In this document: in pieces, positions 9,805 to 16,951 of the stretch | How positions within the stretch are numbered: position 1 is the first letter of the stretch | Layout: each line of letters begins with the position of its first letter | Assembly (NCBI GenBank): GCA_019116455.1 | Contig: DXBR01000063.1 | Span: 1 to 57,555 of the forward strand | Reading direction: 5' to 3' | Source of the DNA: Anaerobutyricum stercoris | Lineage (GTDB): Bacteria; Bacillota; Clostridia; Lachnospirales; Lachnospiraceae | Length of the DNA stretch: 57,555 nt | Made by a program: the position numbers and the translations under genes | The notes under the pieces: generated by a model | The model's database searches: none | The model's input: the letters and a program-made list of their open reading frames with translations, nothing else | What the model was told of the DNA's origin: nothing

Positions 9805-9850
9805 TAGTGTACTGACATGTTCATTTTCCAACGAATGTGCCAGTACACTA
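9805..9850. repeat. Second palindromic element between uvrB and uvrA
   Basis: TAGTGTACTG and CAGTACACTA are perfect 10-nt arms at the ends of a 46-bp element, with a further ACAT/ATGT pairing inside. It resembles the element at 24261-24300 in layout (GTAC-GCA-GTTCAT centre, then ATGT-TGCCA-TACA) and may be a dispersed intergenic repeat. Confidence 0.45.
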
Positions 9851-9868
9851 AGCTCTGTGTTCTTGTTA

Positions 9869-9988
9869 TAACTGCTTTTGGTATCTTACCTTCTTATAAA
9901 ATATTTTGCAAGAGATATTCTGCTTTTTTGACCCTTCGTCTGCCGGTTTTGAGCCTTTACCTGTCGGTTTTGACTCTTTACCTGCTGG
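9869..9988 (-). other. Open in-frame extension after the uvrB stop
   Basis: Reading straight through the uvrB TGA, the same frame stays open for 40 codons to a TAA at 9866-9868. The first 21 codons form three 7-residue repeats: PAGKESK, PTGKGSK, PADEGSK. The DNA has a matching 21-nt period. Repeat and frame are seen directly; whether it is ever translated, or is the relic of a longer UvrB tail, is inference. Confidence 0.6.
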
Positions 9989-11980
9989 TCAGTCAAAGTC
10001 CCGCAAGGCAATCTTGTATTTCTTCAGCTCGTCACGCAGCTCTGCCGCCTCCTCGAAGTTCAGCTCCGCGGCCGCGCGGTTCATTTTCTTGGTGAGCTGG
10101 GCAATCATTTCTTTTAATTCTTTCTTGTCCATGGACTCGATGTCCTTCTTCAGTCCCCGTCCGGCTTCCTCTTTTTCTTCCTCGCTGGTGATGGAAATCA
10201 CGTCCCGGATAGCCTTCTGAATGGTCTGCGGCGTGATGCCGTGCTCTTCGTTGTACTCCATCTGAATCTTCCGGCGCCGCTCAGTCTCACTGATGGCCGC
10301 CCGCATGGAATCGGTGATGGTATCGGCATACATGATTACGTGGCCTTCCGCGTTCCGGGCCGCCCGTCCGATGGTCTGCACCAGCGAAGTCTCCGAACGG
10401 AGGAATCCTTCTTTGTCAGCATCCAGTATGGCGATGAGCGTCACCTCCGGAATATCCAGTCCCTCTCGCAGCAGGTTGATACCCACCAGCACATCAAAAA
10501 CGTCCATACGCAGATCCCGCACGATCTCGATGCGCTCCAGGGTATCGATATCGGAGTGCAGATATTTCACCCGGATATCCAGTTCCTTCATATAGGAAGT
10601 CAAATCCTCCGCCATCCGTTTGGTCAGAGTGGTCACAAGAATCTTGTGCTTTTTTTCCACCTCTTTATTGATCTCGCTGATCAGATCGTCGATCTGCCCC
10701 TCCACCGGACGCACATCAATGAGCGGATCCAGAAGACCGGTCGGCCGGATGATCTGCTCCGCCCGCAGCATCTCATGCTCATCCTCATACACATTCGGCG
10801 TAGCGGACACAAAGAGCATCTGGTCAATGTGTTCCTCAAACTCGGAGAAATTCAACGGCCGGTTGTCAAGAGCAGACGGCAGGCGGAACCCGTAATCCAC
10901 CAGAGTCTGTTTTCTGGAACGGTCTCCGGCGTACATACCCCGCACCTGCGGCACAGTAATGTGGGACTCGTCCACAATCATAAGAAAATCATCCCCGAAG
11001 AAGTCGATGAGCGTATACGGCGCCTGTCCCGGAGCAAGGCCCGTCAGATGTCTGGAATAGTTCTCGATGCCGGAGCAGAATCCTGTCTCCTTCAGCATCT
11101 CGATATCAAAATTGGTCCGCTCCGCAATCCGCTGCGCTTCCAGGAGCTGGTCATGTTCCTTAAACCATGCTACCCGTTCTTCCAGTTCCTCCTTAATGGA
11201 TACCACCGCCTTCTCAATCTGCTCCTGCGGCACCACATAGTGGGACGCCGGGAAAATAGCCGCAAAGTTGAGACTCGCCTTAATCTCCCCGGTCAGAATG
11301 TCCACCTGCACGATCCGGTCGATCTCATCGCCGAAGAACTCCACCCGGATGGCGTCCTCAAAGGTGGACACCGGCAGAATCTCCAGCACGTCTCCCCGCA
11401 CCCGGAAGGTTCCCCTCTTAAAATCCAGTTCATTTCTTACATATTGAATGTCAATCAGTCTGCGCACGACCTCATCCCGGTCGATCTCCATGCCCGGCCG
11501 GAGCGAAATCATCATCTCCGCGTAGTCCTTCTTGCTTCCGATACCGTAGATACACGACACCGAGGAGACCACGATGACATCCTTCCGCTCAATGAGCGCC
11601 GCCGTGGCGCTGTGCCGCAGCTTATCAATCTCGTCATTGATTGACGAGTCCTTCTCAATGTAGGTGTCCGTGGACGGCACGTAAGCCTCCGGCTGGTAAT
11701 AATCATAGTAACTCACAAAATACTCTACCGCATTGTGCGGAAAAAACGCCTTAAACTCGCTGTACAGCTGCGCCGCCAGCGTCTTGTTATGCGCCAGAAT
11801 CAACGTCGGCTTATTCAACTGCTGGATAACATTGGCCATGGTAAAAGTCTTACCCGACCCGGTAACACCCAGCAGTGTTTCAAACTGATTACCCTCTTTA
11901 AAGCCCTTCACCAGCTTCTCGATAGCCTGCGGCTGATCGCCGGTGGGGGCGAATTCTGATACTAATTCGAAATGGTCCAT
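9989..11980 (-). CDS. uvrB: Excinuclease ABC subunit B
   Basis: Helicase-like damage-verification subunit of nucleotide excision repair, which loads UvrC. Walker A GVTGSGKTFT lies near residue 40; the beta-hairpin region YYDYYQPEAYVP, the DESH motif (VDESHITVPQ) and the helicase motif IGRAARN are present. A C-terminal UVR motif occurs at FEEAAELRDELK. Start ATG 11980 has AAGGAG upstream; a longer in-frame ATG at 12031 lacks a site. Length of 663 residues is typical. The frame directly after the TGA continues with a Pro/Gly/Lys heptad repeat (9869-9988). Upstream lies the RhuM gene on the same strand, only 89 nt away and without a visible terminator. Confidence 0.98.
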   Translation of the reverse strand: MDHFELVSEFAPTGDQPQAIEKLVKGFKEGNQFETLLGVTGSGKTFTMANVIQQLNKPTLILAHNKTLAAQLYSEFKAFFPHNAVEYFVSYYDYYQPEAYVPSTDTYIEKDSSINDEIDKLRHSATAALIERKDVIVVSSVSCIYGIGSKKDYAEMMISLRPGMEIDRDEVVRRLIDIQYVRNELDFKRGTFRVRGDVLEILPVSTFEDAIRVEFFGDEIDRIVQVDILTGEIKASLNFAAIFPASHYVVPQEQIEKAVVSIKEELEERVAWFKEHDQLLEAQRIAERTNFDIEMLKETGFCSGIENYSRHLTGLAPGQAPYTLIDFFGDDFLMIVDESHITVPQVRGMYAGDRSRKQTLVDYGFRLPSALDNRPLNFSEFEEHIDQMLFVSATPNVYEDEHEMLRAEQIIRPTGLLDPLIDVRPVEGQIDDLISEINKEVEKKHKILVTTLTKRMAEDLTSYMKELDIRVKYLHSDIDTLERIEIVRDLRMDVFDVLVGINLLREGLDIPEVTLIAILDADKEGFLRSETSLVQTIGRAARNAEGHVIMYADTITDSMRAAISETERRRKIQMEYNEEHGITPQTIQKAIRDVISITSEEEKEEAGRGLKKDIESMDKKELKEMIAQLTKKMNRAAAELNFEEAAELRDELKKYKIALRDFD

Positions 11981-12003
11981 GATATATTCTCCTTTGTTGA
12001 TTT

Positions 12004-12020
12004 TGATATGTTCGATATCA
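12004..12020. promoter_or_regulatory. Inverted repeat in the uvrB leader
   Basis: TGATAT and ATATCA arms separated by GTTCG, 24 nt upstream of the uvrB start. On the minus strand it contains CGAACATAT, which matches the left nine positions of the Bacillus-type LexA (DinR) box, but the right half is missing. uvrBA is LexA-controlled in Bacillus; a degenerate site here is a possibility only. Confidence 0.3.
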
Positions 12021-12069
12021 GCTATACTCAAAAATCATTTTTCTCTCTTATAAATTTAAGTTAATCCTT

Positions 12070-13053
12070 TTATTCTAATTCTTCTAACTTATTAATGCTC
12101 CCCAAAAAATGTTCTTCTACTAAGGATACTCTGTTTCTTTCCAGTTTTTTATATCTTTCATACTCACTATGAGCTTTTTCAAGCGCTTGCTTATGTGTAA
12201 CAGTCCCTTTAGTCTTAAGTATATCCCTTCTTGTCATTTTCAAATAGTCATCTATGGTTTCCAACCAGTCTTTCATATACATAGGCTCATGATTTAATGC
12301 ATGTACCTCCGCAATATCCAAATAGGCGGTAACAATTTTATTTAATGCACCCATTTCGTCTTTATTCAAATAGTTTTTTGCGACTTCTACGTCTGTCTTT
12401 TTTATGGATTTCCCCTGCCAGGAAGTTAATCCCATATGTTCTTTTTCTGCATCCGCTCTTTGATATATCACTTCTGCAGCTGTATGCTTATGTTCTGCCC
12501 AATGCATTTTATTCTGTACCTGTTTAAAGAAAAGAATTGAACTTTCTGCTCTTGGATCATAATCAATGCTAGTTGCATAAATTTCCAATACTTTTCTCCA
12601 AAAAACCTTTTCTGATGACCTGATATCACGAATACGTTCTAATAATTCATCAAAATAGTTTCCGCCCCCTAAGCGTTTTAAACGATCGTCATCTAAAGCA
12701 AAACCTTTTTGCATATATTCCTTTAAAATATTCGTTGCCCATATTCTAAACTGAGTACCACGCAAAGATTTTACTCTATATCCCACAGATATAATCACAT
12801 CCAGATTATAATAATCCACTTGATAGGTTTTTCTATCATCAGCAGTATGGGCAAATTTTGCCCATACTGATTCTTTTTTCAATTCTCCCTCTTTAAAAAT
12901 ATTGCGTATATGTTTTCCTATAACACTTCTGTCTCTTTGAAACAACTCTGCCATCTGTTCTACAGAAAGCCATACCGTATCATCTACAAAAGTTGCCTCA
13001 ATCTTTGTTAATCCATCTTCTGTAGTATACATCAGAAAATTAGATTCCTTCAT
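12070..13053 (-). CDS. RhuM-family protein
   Basis: Belongs to the virulence RhuM family (named from a Salmonella SPI-3 gene), whose biochemical function is not established. The sequence shows the characteristic N-terminal part: ATFVDDTVWLSVEQMAELFQ, RDRSVIGKHIRNIF and YNLDVIISVGYRVKS, then a mainly helical C-terminal half (about residues 145-327). The start at 13053 sits 5 nt after the stop of the nuclease-STAND gene with GAGAGGTGA as ribosome site, so the two are one operon. Base composition is clearly AT-richer than uvrB and glnA on either side, consistent with horizontal acquisition. The first part resembles DNA-binding, antirepressor-like proteins, so a regulatory or sensing role beside a defence NTPase is a reasonable inference, not shown. 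Confidence 0.85.
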   Translation of the reverse strand: MKESNFLMYTTEDGLTKIEATFVDDTVWLSVEQMAELFQRDRSVIGKHIRNIFKEGELKKESVWAKFAHTADDRKTYQVDYYNLDVIISVGYRVKSLRGTQFRIWATNILKEYMQKGFALDDDRLKRLGGGNYFDELLERIRDIRSSEKVFWRKVLEIYATSIDYDPRAESSILFFKQVQNKMHWAEHKHTAAEVIYQRADAEKEHMGLTSWQGKSIKKTDVEVAKNYLNKDEMGALNKIVTAYLDIAEVHALNHEPMYMKDWLETIDDYLKMTRRDILKTKGTVTHKQALEKAHSEYERYKKLERNRVSLVEEHFLGSINKLEELE

Positions 13054-13058
13054 CTGTC

Positions 13059-14834
13059 TCACCTCTCTATCTGCTGAAATATTCTGCCAAAACCAATATC
13101 CCTGTAATTTTGCTCTGTCTCATATCGCTCAGACAGCTTATGGATCTCCTGATGATACCGCAAAATTATTTTGTATTTATCATAAAATAAAATCGAATCA
13201 GAATTTATTTTATTCACAGCGCTTTGGTATATCTCGCCATATATTTCTTCCGACGCATTGATTTCATCGAGAACCTTCAGATATTCCACATACTGTGAAT
13301 AATATTGACAATTTCTGATCAAAATCGTGTGATATTTCTCAAAGTTTTCTTTGACCAGAGCAATGAGGAAATCTCTTGCAGACGGATTTTGATAGGTGAT
13401 CGTCAACAACCCTTCTTCACCTCTTTTATACCTGTCCGTTCGGATCACAGTCTTTTCCAGTTCAATGACAGCATCGGAAAAATTTTTCCACTCAGGGGTA
13501 TTTGTCTGTGCTTTCATCTCATCATTATAACTTTTCTCCAGATATTGCATTTCTATCGGCATCGGAAAGATGAGTGTCAACATGTATAATATTTTGGCTT
13601 CCTCTGATAAATCATGAAAAATCTTTTTCCAAAATTCCTGGGGACACCGGATATATTTATCAAACTCTACCACACATTTTTCTGCCGACATATCCGGTTT
13701 AATATGCTTTGTAAATAATTCTATTACCCGCGGATTATAATTAGGCGAATAGATCACTCTGCGATAATGACTCTGCAATTCCCTGGTCTGTTCCCACGTC
13801 AAACAGGAACTTTTCAGATGTCCATAATAAATCTGCAGCTTTTCTTCGTCTGAATACTGCTCCACCCTGCATTCAAGTTCATAGTCTTTCACCATACGAC
13901 GCAGTTCTTCATTCTGTTCCAGTCCCTGCTCCAAAATATATTCTCGCGTGGTCATAACAAGCAGACAATCTTTATGTCTGCGAATACGATCAATAAATGT
14001 TACTAATTCTCCTGCCTGCTTTCCGCTTCCAAATTTGTCAAAACCATTGCTTCCCCAAAAATCATCATAGAATATAACTTTTTTCCCTTCGATCTCCAGA
14101 GCAATATATAGTTCGTCCACGGACGACACACTTAAAAACGCCTGAAAGTGATATTTGACATAATAGTATAAGGAAAGCTGCTGTGCCAAAGTGGTTTTAC
14201 CGACACCCGGCTCTCCGGAAATAATAATAACCCTGTTCTTTCGCAGCTGCATGACTGCATCTTTAAAAACGGACGTTTCAACAAAAACCTCTCTCTTTTT
14301 TAATATCTCTTCATAACAGGTAATTGATTTTTGCACCAGCGCACTATTTACCATTCGAAATAATTGTTTGCGCAATATATTGGCGCTGGGAATCCACAAT
14401 TGATAATATTTATCTTCCACTTCCCGGTATTCTTTTTGGCTGAGCAGATTATTCAAATCCTCTTTCATCAATATATCGTCTGTACTAACAATATACGGAG
14501 ACATCAGCTGATATATCTCATCTTTTTTCCTCACAGTAATGTTATCTGCTATCGCCAGAATGTACCGATCTACCCTTTTCCCCTTTGCCAGGAGTTTATC
14601 CGGTTTTGTTCTCTCTGTGCGCATTACCTTCATGATACTGTCGCCAGCATTTTTTATTCTCTTTGCCTGAAAGATGATTGTATATCCATCTTTGGCCACA
14701 TACCGCCCGTCGATCCCCAGATCGCGACCCTCTGCAAAAGACTCCCGAATAATGTGTTCTTTTATTTGTATGATATCTCTTGCAAAATTTTGAAATTCTG
14801 TCGGTGAAAATGCATGATAAAAGTCATAAGACAT
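13059..14834 (-). CDS. Mrr-like nuclease fused to STAND NTPase, candidate defence protein
   Basis: Two recognisable parts are seen. Residues about 8-115 look like an Mrr-type PD-(D/E)xK nuclease: FSPTEFQNFARD, then GRDLGIDGRY with D38/D42, and FQAKR (Q56-A57-K58) as the QxK signature. Residues about 195-310 are a STAND-type P-loop NTPase: Walker A SGEPGVGKTTL (207-216), Walker B KVIFYDDFWG (252-261) and the sensor VMTTREYIL (293-301), which resembles the nSTAND3 group. The remaining 280 residues are helical and unassigned; they could be the sensor. In the Avs antiphage systems Mrr-like effectors are joined to STAND NTPases, but those proteins are usually much longer, so this is a compact variant if it works the same way. 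Start ATG 14834 follows GGGGGTGG. AT-rich; inserted between uvrB and glnA with RhuM. Confidence 0.8.
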   Translation of the reverse strand: MSYDFYHAFSPTEFQNFARDIIQIKEHIIRESFAEGRDLGIDGRYVAKDGYTIIFQAKRIKNAGDSIMKVMRTERTKPDKLLAKGKRVDRYILAIADNITVRKKDEIYQLMSPYIVSTDDILMKEDLNNLLSQKEYREVEDKYYQLWIPSANILRKQLFRMVNSALVQKSITCYEEILKKREVFVETSVFKDAVMQLRKNRVIIISGEPGVGKTTLAQQLSLYYYVKYHFQAFLSVSSVDELYIALEIEGKKVIFYDDFWGSNGFDKFGSGKQAGELVTFIDRIRRHKDCLLVMTTREYILEQGLEQNEELRRMVKDYELECRVEQYSDEEKLQIYYGHLKSSCLTWEQTRELQSHYRRVIYSPNYNPRVIELFTKHIKPDMSAEKCVVEFDKYIRCPQEFWKKIFHDLSEEAKILYMLTLIFPMPIEMQYLEKSYNDEMKAQTNTPEWKNFSDAVIELEKTVIRTDRYKRGEEGLLTITYQNPSARDFLIALVKENFEKYHTILIRNCQYYSQYVEYLKVLDEINASEEIYGEIYQSAVNKINSDSILFYDKYKIILRYHQEIHKLSERYETEQNYRDIGFGRIFQQIER

Positions 14835-14962
14835 CAACTTGCCACCCCCGCTTTATCCTGAAAGTTTCCTTATAACCCGCTTCTATAGAAATAACCTGAA
14901 TACCTGCTATCGCACTCCCTGATTGTAGTTGAAATTTTTTTTAGTATACCACACCCTCCCCC

Positions 14963-14993
14963 AAATGTATACATTTTTTAGAACATCTGTTCT
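14963..14993 (-). promoter_or_regulatory. Promoter region of the Mrr-STAND/RhuM operon with two palindromes
   Basis: AAATGTATACATTT (14963-14976) is a perfect palindrome. On the minus strand it contains a TATACA -35, followed after 17 nt by a TATACT -10 (about 14943-14948). Eight bases farther upstream of that -35 lies AGAACATCTGTTCT (14980-14993), whose minus strand reads AGAACAGATGTTCT. This matches 12 of 14 positions of the Bacillus LexA box CGAACRNRYGTTYC. Spacing and motifs are seen; the regulators are inferred. Confidence 0.5.
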
Positions 14994-15011
14994 TTTTGAG
15001 GCGTAAATTTT

Positions 15012-15036
15012 GAGCCGGATGCAGGACATCCGGCTC
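15012..15036 (-). other. GC-rich hairpin after glnA
   Basis: GAGCCGGATG and CATCCGGCTC form a perfect 10-bp stem with a 5-nt loop just downstream of the glnA stop. There is no T-run after it on the minus strand, so it is a hairpin that may protect the transcript end or assist termination, not a standard intrinsic terminator. Confidence 0.5.
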
Positions 15037-15049
15037 GTGTCAGGCAATA

Positions 15050-16477
15050 TTACAGATCATAATACTTCTTAAATTCTGCCGGGTTCGGTATCTGGGACAG
15101 CTCCAGGGCTTCCTGGCGTTTGCGGTCAAGCCAGATCTCGATGAGGCGTTCCGGGAAGACGCCGCCGGCGGTCAGGTAGTCGTGGTCGGCTTCCAGAGCG
15201 TCGAGGGCTTCCTCGAGAGTCTTCGGCAGGGATTCTACTTTGGCCTTTTCCTCGTCGGACAGGTCGTAGAGGTTGAAGTCGTAAGGTCCCCAGCCGCAGG
15301 CGGACGGGTCGATTTTGTTGATGACGCCGTCGATACCTGCCATGAGGATGGCCGCGTAGGCGTAGTACGGGTTGGCGGTGGCGTCCGGGTTGCGCAGCTC
15401 AAAGCGCTTGGTCTCCGGGGATTTGGCGTAGGCCGGGATGCGGATGACCGCACTTCGGTTGGAGGTGGCGTAGCCCACCGTCACAGGAGCCTCAAAGCCC
15501 GGCACCAGACGTTTGAAGGAGTTGGTGGACGGGTTGGTGAAGGCGCACAGGGACGCGATATGCTTCAGCAGGCCGCCGATGAAGTAGTGGGCAGTCTGGC
15601 TTAAGCCCGAGTATCCGTCCTTGTCGTAAAAGACCGGTTTTCCGTCTTTTTTCAGGAGCATGTGAACGTGCATGCCGTTGCCGGCCTCATGGTGAATCGG
15701 CTTTGGCATGAAGGTGGCGGTTTTGCCTGCTTTAACGGCTGCGTTGCGGATGACATACTTGATGATCATGGTCTTGTCCGCCATGTCCACCATGTCGCCC
15801 AGTTCCACCTCGATCTCCATCTGACCGGAGCCGCCCACCTCGTGATGGTGGTATTTTACGTCCACGCCCCAGTTTTCCAGGAGGATGCACATCTGGCTTC
15901 TCAGATTATAGGCAATGTCCTGCGGTGCCGCCACGTGATAACCGCCGCCAGCAGGAACCTGAAAGCCGTTATTGTACAGACTCTCCTTTCCGCTGTTCCA
16001 GGCAGCCTGCGCCGTGTCAATGGTAAAAGAAGTCTTCTGCGGGGATACCGTATAACTTACGTTGTCAAAAAGATGAAATTCAAATTCCGGCCCGATGAGC
16101 ATCTCATCGGCGACGCCCTGTTCTTTCATGTACTCCATGGCGCGCAGACTTACATTTCTCGGGTACTGGTCAAACGGCCGGTTCTCCTCGCCGATGACGC
16201 ATACGTTGCCGCACATGGTCAGGGTCGGTATCTCCACGAACGGGTCGATGACCGCGGTGGATGGATCCGGGATGAATACCATGTCGCTCTTCTCCACCGG
16301 AGCGTAGCCATAGTTGGAGCCGTCGAATCCGATACCGTAGGTAAAGATATCCTCGTTGAACCGCTCCACCGGAATGGTGATATGACGCCACCGTCCATCC
16401 AGGTCTGTCATCTTAAAATCAATCATGCGGATACCCTGCTCCGCGCACATTTTTCTTAATTCTTCTACTCTTTCCAT
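15050..16477 (-). CDS. glnA: Glutamine synthetase, type I
   Basis: ATP-dependent amination of glutamate to glutamine, the main ammonium-assimilation step; a cytosolic dodecamer in this family. Motifs seen: DGSNYGYAPVEKSDM near the N-terminus, GPEFEFHLFD metal-site region, HHEVGGSGQMEIE, MPKPIHHEAGNGMHVH, and NRSAVIRIP. A Tyr in NLYDL (Tyr404) sits at the adenylylation site of GSI-beta enzymes, but no GlnE-type adenylyltransferase is in the window. Start ATG 16477 follows GGGAGG; an in-frame ATG at 16492 adds five residues. Length 475. Transcribed alone; the glycine riboswitch unit is divergent. Confidence 0.95.
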   Translation of the reverse strand: MERVEELRKMCAEQGIRMIDFKMTDLDGRWRHITIPVERFNEDIFTYGIGFDGSNYGYAPVEKSDMVFIPDPSTAVIDPFVEIPTLTMCGNVCVIGEENRPFDQYPRNVSLRAMEYMKEQGVADEMLIGPEFEFHLFDNVSYTVSPQKTSFTIDTAQAAWNSGKESLYNNGFQVPAGGGYHVAAPQDIAYNLRSQMCILLENWGVDVKYHHHEVGGSGQMEIEVELGDMVDMADKTMIIKYVIRNAAVKAGKTATFMPKPIHHEAGNGMHVHMLLKKDGKPVFYDKDGYSGLSQTAHYFIGGLLKHIASLCAFTNPSTNSFKRLVPGFEAPVTVGYATSNRSAVIRIPAYAKSPETKRFELRNPDATANPYYAYAAILMAGIDGVINKIDPSACGWGPYDFNLYDLSDEEKAKVESLPKTLEEALDALEADHDYLTAGGVFPERLIEIWLDRKRQEALELSQIPNPAEFKKYYDL

Positions 16478-16710
16478 AATAACCTCCCACATTATTTTAT
16501 TAAGTATATTCTAACATATTGTTAATTTTTTTACGATATTTTTCTTATTTAATTTATTATTTGAATTTTTATCCTGAAAAACTTCAAAATAACCCTCTGG
16601 TCCCCCGCTTTTTCCCCGATTCTCCATGAAAATTAAAATATCTGCAAAATCATCTTGCATTACTCTTCCGTTTATGATAGTCTGTTATCGTTCGCTATAC
16701 ATACAGCATT
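16478..16710. other. AT-rich intergenic region upstream of the riboswitch
   Basis: No gene is seen between the glnA start and the glycine aptamer. This stretch must hold the divergent promoters for glnA and the symporter unit. I find no convincing -35/-10 pair with correct spacing and no repeat of note. Confidence 0.5.
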
Positions 16711-16804
16711 ACTCTGGAGAGTCTTCACCGGCTTCGGCATACGGTGAAGCGCCGAAGGTGTACGGCAGATAGTTCTGCCAATCTCTCAGGCAAAAGGACA
16801 GAAC
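16711..16804 (+). ncRNA. Glycine riboswitch, single aptamer
   Basis: The diagnostic blocks occur in order: CTCTGGAGAG, then GCGCCGAAGG, then CTCTCAGGCAAAAGGACAG. Only one aptamer is present rather than the common tandem pair. It lies in the leader of an alanine/glycine:cation symporter gene and is followed 24 nt later by an intrinsic terminator. In this family glycine binding usually turns expression on (gcvT) but can differ for transporters; the direction here is not determined. Confidence 0.92.
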
Positions 16805-16828
16805 ACGTAAATGCATGTTTTTCTTCGG

Positions 16829-16857
16829 AGAGCTGATTTTTTGCAGCTCTTTTTTTG
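16829..16857 (+). terminator. Riboswitch expression-platform terminator
   Basis: AGAGCTG and CAGCTCT form a 7-bp stem with an 8-nt loop, directly followed by a run of T. The CTCTC of the aptamer 3' part could pair with the GGAGAG at the stem base, giving mutually exclusive structures, as expected for transcriptional control. Confidence 0.8.
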
Positions 16858-16951
16858 TTCTTCCCATCCTACTTTACACTCTTCTGCCTCCTTTTTTGCT
16901 GAATTGAAGATGGCGGAATTACACAGTAAAGAGGAAAGGAAGTATGAAAAA

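Noticed and set aside
10241..11644. 467-codon open frame on the plus strand opposite uvrB
   Set aside because: Shadow of uvrB; composition is His/Leu/Arg-rich as expected from the complement of biased codons.
12070..14834. Prophage or integrative element around the defence genes
   Set aside because: No integrase, tRNA or attachment repeats are seen; only two AT-rich genes between housekeeping genes.
16745..16804. Second glycine aptamer in tandem
   Set aside because: Only one set of the diagnostic blocks is present; upstream sequence to 16480 shows no second copy.
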